Source: Streptomyces sp. NBC_01429 (lineage in GTDB: Bacteria > Actinomycetota > Actinomycetes > Streptomycetales > Streptomycetaceae). From it: a DNA stretch of 64,000 bases. The position numbers and the translations under genes are program-made. The stretch covers positions 3,876,501 through 3,940,500 of the forward strand of contig NZ_CP109599.1 in assembly GCF_036231945.1 (NCBI RefSeq), in the 5' to 3' direction. Under the pieces are notes generated by a model. The model was not told the origin of the DNA. It was given only the letters and a program-made list of their open reading frames with translations, and ran no database searches. This document shows positions 15,921-24,337 of the stretch, piece by piece. Position 1 is the stretch's first letter. Every line of letters begins with the position of its first letter.

Positions 15921-17089
15921 GAAGTACGGCCGTACCAGTCCAGGCAGACGATCATCGCGTCGTCGTCGGCCTGCGACGGACCCCGGTGGCCCGCGAGTTC
16001 TTCGAGCATCGTGCGCGGTACGTGCGAGGGGGGAAGGAGCCGGGTGTCCCGCATGACACGGGCCAGCGAGCGCTCCCGGTAGCGCTCGCCGCCCGGGGAG
16101 GCTACGTCGTAGACGCCGTCGCTGATGAACAGCAGGCGGTCGCCGGGCAGGACGTCGAAGCGCTGCTCGGTGTAGGCGGTGTCCTCGAACATGCCGAGCG
16201 GGAGCTGCGCCTCCGGCTCGATCGGTTCGACCGTACCCGCGCGCAGCCGCCAGATCTTGGGCGAGCCCGCGTCGATGATGTCCACCCTGCCGGTGGCCAG
16301 ATGGAAGCGCAGCAGAAGCGTCGAAAGGTGCGCCGCGCCCTCGTAGTGCCCGTACAGCGCCTGGTCGGCGAGGCTCGCCTGACCGATCAGGTCGAGTCCG
16401 GCCCGGCGGGCGTTGCGCAGGGCGTTGACGGCGAGGTTGGTGAGCAGGGCCGCCTCGATGCCCTCCCCCATGCCGTTGGTGACGGTGAGCGTGAGGTGGT
16501 CGGCGGAGGCGGACCAGTCGAAGTTGTCGCCGTGGATGGCGTAGGCGGGTTCCAGCTGTCCGCCGAGGGAGTACTCGGACCGGGAGCAGGCCCGCCCGGG
16601 GAGGAGCTGCCACTGCATCTCGGCGGCGAGGGTGAGGCGGTCCGCGCGCCGCGCCTGGAGGTAGAGGTCGGTGTCGCGTTCGGCGACGAGGATCTCCCGG
16701 CCGAGGACATCGGCGATCTCCGCCAGCTCGTCCAGGACCGGTGGGGAGTACCGGTCGGCGGGCAGCGTGACGGACAGCACGCCCAGCCGGTCCCCGCGTA
16801 CGGTGACGGGGAGGTACGCGGTCACGGTGGGCGGCCCGTCGCCGGTCACGACGTGGGGGCTCTGCGCGCCGAAGGCTCTCCCCGGGGGACTGGTGTGCAC
16901 GGAGAGGGGCTGTGCGGTGTATGGAAGGACGTCGACCGGCTGGAGTATGGTCATGGCGTAGTCGGCCATCAGCAGGTTGACGGCGCTCGCGCCGAAATGT
17001 CCCGTCAGTGCCGTACGGACGGAGTCGAGGAGTTCGTGGGGGGCCGCGCCGCGCATGGCGCGTTCCACGGCCGTGAATCTGTCCGCCAT
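15917..17089 (-). CDS. SpoIIE/PP2C-type phosphatase with N-terminal GAF-like domain
   Basis: 390 residues from ATG 17089 (MADRFTAVERAMRGAAPHEL). The N-terminal 160 residues look GAF-like (VNLLMADYAMTILQPVDVLP, AYLPVTVRGDRLGVLSVTLP); the rest is a SpoIIE phosphatase with HGDNFDWS, LLFISDGVYDVAS and QADDDAMIVCLDW. The usual metal-binding Asp in DGMGHG is Asn here (TNGMGEG), which may lower metal binding or be a subfamily trait. It is divergent from the MarR gene at 17180, with only 90 bp between, so the two may share control. Confidence 0.88.
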   Translation of the reverse strand: MADRFTAVERAMRGAAPHELLDSVRTALTGHFGASAVNLLMADYAMTILQPVDVLPYTAQPLSVHTSPPGRAFGAQSPHVVTGDGPPTVTAYLPVTVRGDRLGVLSVTLPADRYSPPVLDELAEIADVLGREILVAERDTDLYLQARRADRLTLAAEMQWQLLPGRACSRSEYSLGGQLEPAYAIHGDNFDWSASADHLTLTVTNGMGEGIEAALLTNLAVNALRNARRAGLDLIGQASLADQALYGHYEGAAHLSTLLLRFHLATGRVDIIDAGSPKIWRLRAGTVEPIEPEAQLPLGMFEDTAYTEQRFDVLPGDRLLFISDGVYDVASPGGERYRERSLARVMRDTRLLPPSHVPRTMLEELAGHRGPSQADDDAMIVCLDWYGRTS

Positions 17090-17179
17090 GTCACGACCGC
17101 TTTCTCGGGGAACTGGAATAAGGGAGCAGGGCGCCGTCCGGACCATCCGGGCCGCCAAGGCCGTTCGGAGTGTCACGGT

Positions 17180-17686
17180 ATGGGTGTGGATCTCTCTGCC
17201 TCGCACAGAGAATCTCACGAGGCCGCACAGGCGGCGCGTGAGGTCATCGAGTTGCTGGAGATACTGTGGGAGCGGGGCCGGGACGCCGTCTCCCCCGCCC
17301 CCGTCTCGACGTCCCAGCTGCGCGTTCTGTACGTGCTGGAGCGCGGCGACGGCATCAATCTGCGCACGCTGGGCGAGGCGCTGGGCGCGGCGCCGTCCTC
17401 GGCCAGCCGACTGTGCGACCGGCTCCAGGCGCTGGGCTTCATCGAGCGGGCGCCGAGTGAAGTGAACCGCAGGGAGCGGCAGTTGCGGCTGACCAGCCGG
17501 GGCGAGTCCTACCTGCTCGATCTGCGCGTACGCCGCGAGGAGGCCCTGCTGTCGGCCATCGCGACGCTGCCCCCGACGACGCGCAGGGCGCTGACGGAAG
17601 GGCTGACCGGATTCCGGGGAGCGGTGGACGCCGTGTCCCCGATGCCCGGCCCGACGCGACTGGACGACACCGCGCGGCCTGCTTGA
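17180..17686 (+). CDS. MarR family regulator
   Basis: 168 residues from ATG 17180 (MGVDLSASHRESHEAAQAAR); in-frame GTG 17186 is possible. Winged-helix core: SQLRVLYVLERGDGINLRTL, GEALGAAPSSASRLCDRLQA, LGFIERAPSEVNRRERQLRL. It is divergent from a phosphatase and lies upstream of the rsb-type operon on the same strand, separated by 366 bp containing an 8-bp repeat array and a palindrome. A role in regulating that operon or the phosphatase is inferred from position only. Confidence 0.88.
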   Translation: MGVDLSASHRESHEAAQAAREVIELLEILWERGRDAVSPAPVSTSQLRVLYVLERGDGINLRTLGEALGAAPSSASRLCDRLQALGFIERAPSEVNRRERQLRLTSRGESYLLDLRVRREEALLSAIATLPPTTRRALTEGLTGFRGAVDAVSPMPGPTRLDDTARPA

Positions 17687-17723
17687 CGTCGTCGTGGCGT
17701 GTTTGACACCGCCATAGTCGGCG

Positions 17724-17787
17724 TGACCGCCCGACCGCCCGACCGCCCGACCGCCCGACCGCCCGACCGCCTGACCGCCCGATCGCT
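17724..17787. repeat. Eight tandem copies of an 8-bp unit CGACCGCC
   Basis: Five identical copies of CGACCGCC (17732-17771), flanked by TGACCGCC variants and a degenerate CGATCGCT. They lie in the gap between the MarR gene and the rsbR-like gene. Confidence 0.95.
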
Positions 17788-17941
17788 CGGCCGATTCGCC
17801 CGCTTTGACCGTATTGCCCGCCTGAGGACTTGGCGGCTCGGCACCCTCGTCCGCCCGACCGCTCCCGCTCCGCCGCGTCCGTACGACCGGTGGGCCCTGT
17901 CCATATCGGCGCTTCTCGTGCTTGACTGCGGTCGATAACAT

Positions 17942-17955
17942 TTGTCGAGCGACAA
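17942..17955. promoter_or_regulatory. Palindrome TTGTCGAGCGACAA before the rsb-type operon
   Basis: Perfect 6-bp arms with a 2-bp centre. It lies 97 bp upstream of the chosen rsbR start and just after TTGACT (17922-17927), which could be a -35 element. The size and form suit a MarR dimer. Confidence 0.45.
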
Positions 17956-18052
17956 CAAAGCGGGTGTGACGGAGAGCCGCCGACCGGCGCGATCCACCCG
18001 CCGACGCGTTCCTCGCACACACGTCACCGAGTACGGACGGAAGGACAGCGGC

Positions 18053-18994
18053 TTGAGTACTGCCGAAGCCGGGGCCGGGGCCGGGATCGTGGCACGCGAG
18101 CGCGTCGCCGACGCGCTGCGTACGGACGCGGACGCCATCGCGGACCGCTGGGTGCGGCTCCAGCTGGCGCAGCCCACCTGGGGCAACGGGGTGAGCGAGA
18201 CCGAGCTGCGCGAGGAGGCCGACGCCCTGATCGGCGCGCTGGCGACCGCGCTGGACAGCGGCATGCCGGTGGAGCACGTGGTCGGCGGACACCGCGAGCT
18301 GCACCGGGCGGTGACCGAGCTGTCCCTGCGCCGGGCCCGCGAGGGGGTGAGCCCCACGGCCACCTCGCTCGCGGTGCTGGCGCTGAAGGAGGCGCTGCTG
18401 GAGGCCGTACAGCGCAGACCGGGCGACAGCGGCGAGCTGTTCGGCTCCGCCCTGCTGGTCAACCGGCTGCTGGACAGCGCCGGCGCGCTCTCCTTCGAGA
18501 CCTATGTGGAGGGCCGGGAGGAGATCATCCGCCGGCAGAGCCGGCAGCTGCTGGAGGTGTCCACCCCCGTGGTCCGGCTGTGGCGGCATGTGCTGGCGGT
18601 GCCGCTCATCGGCACGCTGGACACGGCGCGCACCCAGGTCGTGATGGAGAATCTGCTCCAGGCCATCCAGGAGCACGAGGCGCAGGTCGCGATCATCGAC
18701 ATCACGGGCGTCCCGACCGTGGACACGGCGGTCGCGCAGCATCTGATGCAGACCGTCAACGCGGTGCGGCTGATGGGCGCGGACTGCCTCATCAGCGGTA
18801 TCCGGCCGCCGATCGCCCAGACGATCGCCCAGTTGGGGATCGACCTGTCGACCATCCTCACCCGGGCGACGCTCGCCGACGCGCTGTCCGCGGCGGTCAG
18901 GCTGACTTCCGGTTCCTCCGGTGCGTCCAGTACCTCGGGTGCCTCTGGCTACTCCGGTGTCTCCGCGCGGCCCGGCCCACTGGCGGATCTGTGA
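18053..18994 (+). CDS. RsbR-type STAS stressosome protein
   Basis: 313 residues from TTG 18053, chosen because AAGGA lies 7 nt upstream; the frame stays open to 17942. N-terminal RsbRD-type domain (VADALRTDADAIADRWVRLQ to about residue 150), then a STAS domain at 165-285: LEVSTPVVRLWRHVLAVPLI, IIDITGVPTVDTAVAQHLMQ, GADCLISGIRPPIAQTIAQL. Thr171 and Thr225 sit where RsbT phosphorylates RsbR in Bacillus. A Ser/Gly tail ends the protein. First of five genes joined by overlaps; it should form a scaffold with the RsbS partner. Confidence 0.88.
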   Translation: MSTAEAGAGAGIVARERVADALRTDADAIADRWVRLQLAQPTWGNGVSETELREEADALIGALATALDSGMPVEHVVGGHRELHRAVTELSLRRAREGVSPTATSLAVLALKEALLEAVQRRPGDSGELFGSALLVNRLLDSAGALSFETYVEGREEIIRRQSRQLLEVSTPVVRLWRHVLAVPLIGTLDTARTQVVMENLLQAIQEHEAQVAIIDITGVPTVDTAVAQHLMQTVNAVRLMGADCLISGIRPPIAQTIAQLGIDLSTILTRATLADALSAAVRLTSGSSGASSTSGASGYSGVSARPGPLADL

Positions 18995-19389
18995 ACGGCC
19001 CTTCCTCGGCCGGCGTGCCGATCCTGCGCCTGGGGGACGTCCTGGTCACGGGCCTGCTCAACGAACTCGACGACAAGTCCGCCGTCGCGTTCAGCGAGGA
19101 GCTGACCGCGCGCATCACCAGCGACGGAGCACGCGGCGTGCTGATCGACATATCCCGGCTGGAGATCATCGACTCCTTCGTGGCCCGCACCCTGATGGAA
19201 CTCACCACCATGGCGAGGCTGCTGGGAGCCCGCGTGATCGTTTCCGGTATGCGCCCCCCTGTCGCCATCACCCTGGTCGAACTGGGGCTCCAACTCACCG
19301 GGGTGGAAACCGCGCTCAACGCCGAACGCGGCATGGCCGCGCTCGGCTGGCGGCAGAGTTCACCACCTCCCGAAGGGGCACTTGCGTGA
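18991..19389 (+). CDS. RsbS-type STAS antagonist
   Basis: 132 residues from GTG 18991, overlapping the rsbR stop by 4 bp (GTGA). Single STAS domain: VPILRLGDVLVTGLLNELDD, VLIDISRLEIIDSFVARTLM, GARVIVSGMRPPVAITLVEL. Ser62 in EIIDSFVA corresponds to the RsbT-phosphorylated serine of RsbS. In the Bacillus stressosome, unphosphorylated RsbS with RsbR holds RsbT until stress releases it. Confidence 0.9.
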   Translation: MNGPSSAGVPILRLGDVLVTGLLNELDDKSAVAFSEELTARITSDGARGVLIDISRLEIIDSFVARTLMELTTMARLLGARVIVSGMRPPVAITLVELGLQLTGVETALNAERGMAALGWRQSSPPPEGALA

Positions 19390-19916
19390 CACGCACCGGC
19401 GAAGCCGGCACCACCCTCCTCCATACGGGCAGCCGCGGCGACACCGCGGCGGCCCCGGCGCCGCAGGCGGCGACATCGGCAGCAGCGGCAACAGCGGCAG
19501 AAGCAACCGCCGCCACTACGCAGCAGCAGCACGACGTGCGCACCGAGGAGGATCTGCTGGCGATCCGTCACGCCGTACGGGCGGCCACCCTCCGCGAGGG
19601 ATTCAGCATCGTCGACCAGACCCGCGTGGTCACCGCGGCCAGCGAACTCGCCCGCAACGCCTACATCCACGGCGGGGGCGGCACCCTCACGATCGAGAGC
19701 CCGACCCGCCCCGGCGGCGGTGGAATCCGGCTGACGATACGGGACGAGGGCCCCGGCATCGCCGATGTCGAGGCGGCCCTCGCCGACGGCTTCACCACGG
19801 GCGCGGGGCTGGGCCACGGGCTCGGCGGCGCGCGGCGGCTCATGGACGAGTTCGAGATCCGTACGGCCGCGGGCCGGGGCACCACCGTCACCGTCACGCG
19901 ATGGGCCGGCCGTTGA
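19386..19916 (+). CDS. RsbT-type serine kinase (HATPase)
   Basis: 176 residues from GTG 19386, again a GTGA overlap. An Ala/Thr-rich linker fills the first 45 or so residues, longer than in Bacillus RsbT, followed by a GHKL ATPase: N-box AASELARNAYIHGGGG, G1 box RDEGPGIADVEAA, G2 region GAGLGHGLGGARRLMDEF. It is expected to phosphorylate RsbR and RsbS and, once released, activate an RsbU phosphatase. Confidence 0.9.
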   Translation: MTRTGEAGTTLLHTGSRGDTAAAPAPQAATSAAAATAAEATAATTQQQHDVRTEEDLLAIRHAVRAATLREGFSIVDQTRVVTAASELARNAYIHGGGGTLTIESPTRPGGGGIRLTIRDEGPGIADVEAALADGFTTGAGLGHGLGGARRLMDEFEIRTAAGRGTTVTVTRWAGR

Positions 19917-20974
19917 CCGCGCCCGTCCCCCGGCCGTCCGACCCCCGGCAGAGCGACCCCCGACAGACCGCGCACATCCGGATCGACCACTACAGCGCGG
20001 TCCACCTCGCCGCCGAGACGGCCCGGTCGGTCGCGCGCGCGTGCCGACTGCCCGGATCGATGCCCGACCAGGCCGCGGTCGTCGCCTCGGAGCTGGCCAG
20101 CAACCTCGCCAAACACGCCACCAACGGCGCCCTCTTCCTCCACCCCCTGCCCCTCGGCGCGGGCGTGGAGATCCTCGCCGCCGACCGGGGACCCGGCATC
20201 CCCGACCTGAGCCGGTCCCTCACCGACGGCTACACGACGACCAACACCCTCGGTACCGGCCTCGGGGCGGTCCGGCGCATCTCCACGTCGTTCACCATCC
20301 GCAGCCGGACGGGCGTCGGCACCCTCGCCTGCGCCCGGCTCGTCCCGCCGGATCCGCGGGACCCGCCGCCCGGCCAGCCGCCCGCCGGGCCGGACGTCGG
20401 CGCGGTCTGCCTCGCGGCCGAGGGCGAACGGACCAGCGGCGACGCCTACGCCGTCATCGACACCGACGGCGTCCGCACCGCCATCGTCGTCGACGGTCTG
20501 GGCCACGGACCGGGGGCCGCCGAGCCCGCCCACGCCGCCCTGCGCGCCTTCGGCCGTACGCCGGACAGCCCGCTGCCCGAGATCCTGACCGCCGTTCACC
20601 GCGCCCTGCGCCACACCCGGGGCACGGCCCTCGGTCTGCTGCGGCTGCACCCCGGCCGGGCCGAGTACTGCGGCGTCGGCAACGTACGCGCGCTCGCCCT
20701 CGGCCACGACAGCGTCCATCACCGGCTGACCGGTCAGCCGGGCGTCGCCGGACTCAACGTAAGGAGCGCGCGGGTCCACCGGATTCCGCTGGAGCCGGGC
20801 AGTACGGCCGTCCTGCACACCGACGGCATCGACCAGCGATGGGCCCACGCCCCCTCGCCCTTCCTGCTGCGCCTGCCTCCCACCCTGCTCCCGGCCGCCC
20901 TCGCCCACGGCCACCGCCTCAGCCGCGACGACGCGACCGTCCTCGCCACCACCCCTCCGCAGAGGCTCCCGTGA
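19901..20974 (+). CDS. ATPase-PP2C fusion (RsbT/RsbX-like)
   Basis: 357 residues from ATG 19901 (overlapping rsbT by 16 bp); TTG 19913 is an alternative start. The N-terminal HATPase has ASELASNLAKHATNGALFLH, ADRGPGIPDLSRSL and GTGLGAVRRI; the C-terminal 190 residues form a small SpoIIE-type phosphatase: VVDGLGHGPGAAEPAHAALR, YCGVGNVRALALG, VLHTDGIDQRW, SRDDATVLA. RsbX resets the stressosome in Bacillus by dephosphorylating RsbR/RsbS; this protein combines that phosphatase with its own ATPase domain, a form seen in actinobacteria. Confidence 0.87.
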   Translation: MGRPLTAPVPRPSDPRQSDPRQTAHIRIDHYSAVHLAAETARSVARACRLPGSMPDQAAVVASELASNLAKHATNGALFLHPLPLGAGVEILAADRGPGIPDLSRSLTDGYTTTNTLGTGLGAVRRISTSFTIRSRTGVGTLACARLVPPDPRDPPPGQPPAGPDVGAVCLAAEGERTSGDAYAVIDTDGVRTAIVVDGLGHGPGAAEPAHAALRAFGRTPDSPLPEILTAVHRALRHTRGTALGLLRLHPGRAEYCGVGNVRALALGHDSVHHRLTGQPGVAGLNVRSARVHRIPLEPGSTAVLHTDGIDQRWAHAPSPFLLRLPPTLLPAALAHGHRLSRDDATVLATTPPQRLP

Positions 20975-22281
20975 CCGCGTCCAACCGCCCCGCCCGCCCT
21001 GCTCGCCCCGCTCGCCACACCCGCCATACCCTCCACTCGCTGCCGCAGCTGCGCCGAGCCGTGCGCGGGATCGGCGAGGCGCACCGGCTGCCCGCCGAGA
21101 CCAGGGCCCGGCTGGTGCTGTCCGTCGCCGCCCTGGCCGCCCCCTACTTCGGCGACGGCGGCTCCGTCGTGCTGGAGTCCGCCCTGGACCACGGCCCCGG
21201 TCGGGACCACGACTCCACCCGGGACGGCTCGCTGCTGTCCGTCACCCTCCGTACGCCTCGCCCGAGCCGTACGACCGAACTGCCGCTGCCCGCGCGCACG
21301 ATGCCGGACGGCGCCACCGTCTGGCACATCCCCACCCCACCGCCGCCGGCCGAAGCCCCGTCCACCCCGCTTCCCCCGCACGGGCGCGCCGTCGCCTCCG
21401 TACCCGACGAAACGACCTCGCTGGAGAAGGAGTTGCGTGCCGCTCTCGCGCATGTGGACGCCCTCACCGCGGAACACCGCCGTCTCAAGCACGAACTCGC
21501 CGAGACCAACAGCGGTGTTCTGGCCCTCTACGTCCAGCTCGAAGAGCGCGACGAGCGGCTCCGTACGGCGCACGGCCAGATGCTCCGCGAACTGGAGGAC
21601 GCCCTGCGTCCCGTGCCCATCGCCGTCGACGGCCTGGAACTCGCCGTCCACTACGCCCCGGCGGGCACCGACGCGCCCACCGGCGGCGACCACTACGACT
21701 GGTTCACCCTGCCCGACGGCACCATCCACATCACCGTGGTCGACGCCCTGGGCCACGGCGTACGCAGCACCCGCAGCGCGCTGAACGTCACCCACGCGGT
21801 GCGCACCCTGGCCCTCGAAGGCCACCCGCTCCAGTCCATCGTGGCGCGCACCCACGAAATCCTCGCCCCTTTCGACCCCGAACTCATGGCGACCGTCCTG
21901 CTGGCCCGGCTCGACCCCGCCACCGGCGAACTGCGGCTGGCCAACGGCAGCCATCCACCCGCCCTGGTCGTACGGGCCGACGGCACCGCCGCTTACCTGG
22001 AGGTGCGGGGCCGGGGCGTCGGCTATCCGCTGCCGGGCAGCGAACGGCTGCTGCACGCGCGGCTGGACGAAGGCGACCTGCTCGTCCTCTACACCGACGG
22101 CCTGGTCGAGAGCCGCAGAGATCCGCAGGAAGGCGAACGGCGCCTCATCCAGAGCGCACGCCGACACCGGCACCGCGCCCTCCACGACATCCCCGGCGCC
22201 CTGGCGGCCGACATGCTCACCGTCGTCCTGCACGCCGACGACACCCTCGCCCTGGCCGTCCGCCGCACGCCGTCGAGGTAG
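20971..22281 (+). CDS. RsbU-like SpoIIE phosphatase with coiled coil
   Basis: 436 residues from GTG 20971 with a GTGA overlap. The first 140 residues are Pro/Arg-rich with a short globular part (LPQLRRAVRGIGEAHRLPAE); a coiled coil covers about 145-205 (KELRAALAHVDALTAEHRRL), and a PP2C domain covers 215-430: GGDHYDWFTLPDGTI, VVDALGHGVRSTRSALNVTH, SHPPALVV, LVLYTDGLVESR, ADDTLALAV. In Bacillus, RsbT binds the N-terminus of RsbU to switch on this phosphatase, which then frees a sigma factor through its antagonist. Last gene of the operon. Confidence 0.9.
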   Translation: MTASNRPARPARPARHTRHTLHSLPQLRRAVRGIGEAHRLPAETRARLVLSVAALAAPYFGDGGSVVLESALDHGPGRDHDSTRDGSLLSVTLRTPRPSRTTELPLPARTMPDGATVWHIPTPPPPAEAPSTPLPPHGRAVASVPDETTSLEKELRAALAHVDALTAEHRRLKHELAETNSGVLALYVQLEERDERLRTAHGQMLRELEDALRPVPIAVDGLELAVHYAPAGTDAPTGGDHYDWFTLPDGTIHITVVDALGHGVRSTRSALNVTHAVRTLALEGHPLQSIVARTHEILAPFDPELMATVLLARLDPATGELRLANGSHPPALVVRADGTAAYLEVRGRGVGYPLPGSERLLHARLDEGDLLVLYTDGLVESRRDPQEGERRLIQSARRHRHRALHDIPGALAADMLTVVLHADDTLALAVRRTPSR

Positions 22282-22318
22282 CCGACCGGCGGTCCATGAC
22301 CACCGGGAGCAAGAGCTG

Positions 22319-22957
22319 CTACTGGCTCACCGCCCCGCCCTCCGGCCGCGCCCGGAGCAGGCCGGCGAGCAGTTGGGCGAAGAGCTCGGGGGACGCGGCG
22401 GCCGGGTCGATCAGGTGCTCCAGGCCGAATCCGTTGAACAAGGCGATGATGCCGAGGGCCAGTTGGTCGGCCGGCAGGGGGAGGGCGGCGCCCCTCGCGG
22501 TGGCGTGTTCCTCCAGGAGTTCGACGAGCGCGGCCCGGATCTCGCGGCGGTGCGTGACGAAGTGGTCGCGTACCGCCGGGTCGCGGGCCGCGCGGAGCCA
22601 GAACTCCATTGTCAGCAGGTGCAGTTCCGGGCTCTCGCGCAGCGCCCGGGTCATCGCCCGGCCGGCGTGCAGGGTCTGTTCGTGGGCGCTCGGCGCGGGG
22701 CGGACCGCGGCGTGGAGCTGGCGCAGGCGTTCGTCCACGGTCTCGCGCAGGAGCGCCAGGAACAGGTCGTCCTTGCCGGTGAAGTTGGAGTAGATCGCTC
22801 CGCGCGAGAGCCCGGCGGCGGCCGCCACCTCCTCCAGGGAACTCTGCGCGAAGCCCTTCTCGCCGAAGGTGCGGACGGCGGCGCGCAGCAGGGCGGCCCG
22901 GGTGTCGGCGCGGGGAGGCCGGCGGGTGCGGGCGACGGGCGGCTCGGGCGTTGACAT
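22319..22957 (-). CDS. TetR family repressor
   Basis: 212 residues from ATG 22957. N-terminal helix-turn-helix: ALLRAAVRTFGEKGFAQSSL, EEVAAAAGLSRGAIYSNFTG, KDDLFLALL. The ligand domain has EFWLRAARDPAVRDHFVTHR. It is divergent from the SnoaL-like gene at 23100; a near-perfect inverted repeat at 22987-23010 is its likely operator. Ligand unknown. Confidence 0.93.
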   Translation of the reverse strand: MSTPEPPVARTRRPPRADTRAALLRAAVRTFGEKGFAQSSLEEVAAAAGLSRGAIYSNFTGKDDLFLALLRETVDERLRQLHAAVRPAPSAHEQTLHAGRAMTRALRESPELHLLTMEFWLRAARDPAVRDHFVTHRREIRAALVELLEEHATARGAALPLPADQLALGIIALFNGFGLEHLIDPAAASPELFAQLLAGLLRARPEGGAVSQ

Positions 22958-22986
22958 GGGACTGCTCCAATTGGATACTCACGCGT

Positions 22987-23010
22987 ACTCAATACACGGC
23001 TGTATCGAGT
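22987..23010. promoter_or_regulatory. Candidate TetR operator in the divergent promoter
   Basis: ACTCAATACA (22987-22996) and TGTATCGAGT (23001-23010) are inverted repeats with one mismatch and a 4-bp centre. They lie 29 bp upstream of the tetR start and 89 bp from the SnoaL-like start. Confidence 0.65.
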
Positions 23011-23099
23011 TTACGCGGCGCCGACGCACGGGGCGCGGTACGCGCACGCCGCTTCGCGCCGGTCGCATCGCCACCCCCCAGAGCAAGGAGCCTCCCCCC

Positions 23100-23573
23100 A
23101 TGGACATATCGGCCCAGCAGTCCGACCTGCGGCAGATCCGGGAAGCCCTGGTCCGTGAGCACTTCGAGTCCGAGGCCAGCCAGGACTTCGACGTCACGCT
23201 GGACACCTTCGACCACCCCCGTTACGAGATCATGGCCACCGGCCAGGTCTTCGAGGGCGCCGCCGAGGTGATGGGGTACTACACCGTCACCCGCGAGGCG
23301 TTCCCCGACCAGCGGCACGACAACGTACGGCTGCGCCACACCGACGACTCCGTCGTGGCCGAGTTCGACCTCCTGGGCACCCACCTCGGCCCGCTGTACG
23401 GCGTTCCGGCCACCGGCCGCACCTTCCGCTGCCCCGTGGTCGCGTTCTTCTTCTTCGACGGGGACAAGGGAGAACGCATCGTCTGCGAGCGGGTCTACTT
23501 CGACACCGCCACCATCGCCACGCAGCTCGGCATCGTCGCCCCTTCGACGGAGGCTCAGCCGAGCCCGTCGTAA
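23100..23573 (+). CDS. SnoaL-like (NTF2-fold) polyketide cyclase-type protein
   Basis: 157 residues from ATG 23100, with AAGGAG 11 nt upstream. Motifs fit the NTF2-like fold: DVTLDTFDHPRYEIMATGQV, GYYTVTREAFPDQRHDNVRL, VVAEFDLLGTHLGPLYGVPA, RIVCERVYFDTATIATQLG. Family members include polyketide cyclases and many uncharacterised small hydrolase-like proteins. As the only target of the divergent TetR it may handle a small hydrophobic ligand; the activity is not deducible. Confidence 0.85.
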   Translation: MDISAQQSDLRQIREALVREHFESEASQDFDVTLDTFDHPRYEIMATGQVFEGAAEVMGYYTVTREAFPDQRHDNVRLRHTDDSVVAEFDLLGTHLGPLYGVPATGRTFRCPVVAFFFFDGDKGERIVCERVYFDTATIATQLGIVAPSTEAQPSPS

Positions 23574-23608
23574 CGCGTTCGTTCCCTGATGGCGAACCCT
23601 CATGACCA

Positions 23609-23647
23609 ACCTTCATGACGACCCCTCACCGAGGTCGTCATGAAGGT
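23609..23647. terminator. 15-bp perfect hairpin after the SnoaL-like gene
   Basis: ACCTTCATGACGACC (23609-23623) and GGTCGTCATGAAGGT (23633-23647) pair perfectly around a 9-nt loop. It lies 36 bp after the stop, with no T-tract. Confidence 0.65.
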
Positions 23648-23792
23648 CGTCGCGGCGGCTCGCAGGGCGGCTCGCACAGTGGTCCTCACAGAAGCCCTCC
23701 CCTGTCACTCCCCGCGCGACCTCTGGCCATCGGCGTTCATACGGTTAGACTCTCGCGACCGCACAGGGGAGCGCACGGGAAGGCCGCGGCAG

Positions 23793-23957
23793 ATGGGGCA
23801 AGCAAAAAAGATCGTGCTGTACGGGCTCGCCGTGTTCGTGCTCTACACGATCATCACCTCTCCCGACCGGGCCGCCGAACTCGTGGGAGTAGGGTTCGAG
23901 GGCATTTCGAGCGCCGCTCAGGGCGTCGGCCAGTTCATGTCGTCGCTCGTCAATTAG
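23793..23957 (+). CDS. Small single-pass membrane protein (54 aa)
   Basis: Starts at ATG 23793 (MGQAKKIVLYGLAVFVLYTI); the open frame further up is not gene-like. One transmembrane helix at residues 6-22 is followed by an amphipathic tail (GVGFEGISSAAQGVGQFMSS). I recall similar small proteins near sigF in Streptomyces. A -10-like TTAGACT sits about 50 bp upstream. Function unknown. Confidence 0.75.
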   Translation: MGQAKKIVLYGLAVFVLYTIITSPDRAAELVGVGFEGISSAAQGVGQFMSSLVN

Positions 23958-24027
23958 TACGACCGGTGACCGGCGGTACGCCTGGTGCCGGTCGCGCCCG
24001 CCGGGCCCGGCCCCCAAGGAGTACCCG

Positions 24028-24321
24028 TTGATCCGCCACTTGGTCCTTTTCAAACTCAACGAGGGCGTCACCCGTGAAGAGGCCCGGGTGATCGCCGGGG
24101 CCAAGGCCTTCGAGGAGCTGGGCGGCCAGGTCCCCGAGGTGGAGTTCTGGGAGTGCGCCTGGAACATCTCCGACCGGCCCATCGCGTACGACTTCGCCAT
24201 CAACTCGGCCGTCGCCGATCGCGCGGCGCTCCAGCGCTACCTGGACCACCCGGTCCACCGGGCCGCCGTCGCGCAGTGGCGCGAATTCGCCACCTGGGTG
24301 ATCGCCGACTACGAGTTCTGA
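24028..24321 (+). CDS. Dabb (stress-responsive A/B barrel) protein
   Basis: 97 residues from TTG 24028, with AAGGAG (24016-24021). The start IRHLVLFKLNEGVTREEARV, the His near the N-terminus and RAALQRYLDHPVHRAAVAQW are typical of the dimeric ferredoxin-like Dabb fold. Members include plant stress proteins and some polyketide-folding enzymes; most bacterial ones have no known activity. It ends at a strong terminator. Confidence 0.92.
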   Translation: MIRHLVLFKLNEGVTREEARVIAGAKAFEELGGQVPEVEFWECAWNISDRPIAYDFAINSAVADRAALQRYLDHPVHRAAVAQWREFATWVIADYEF

Positions 24322-24337
24322 GCCGCCGCCCTCCCCA

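Noticed and set aside
17090..18742. N-terminal extension of the 15917 phosphatase up to 18742
   Set aside because: The extension overlaps the opposite-strand MarR and RsbR genes, and the ATG at 17089 fits the family start.
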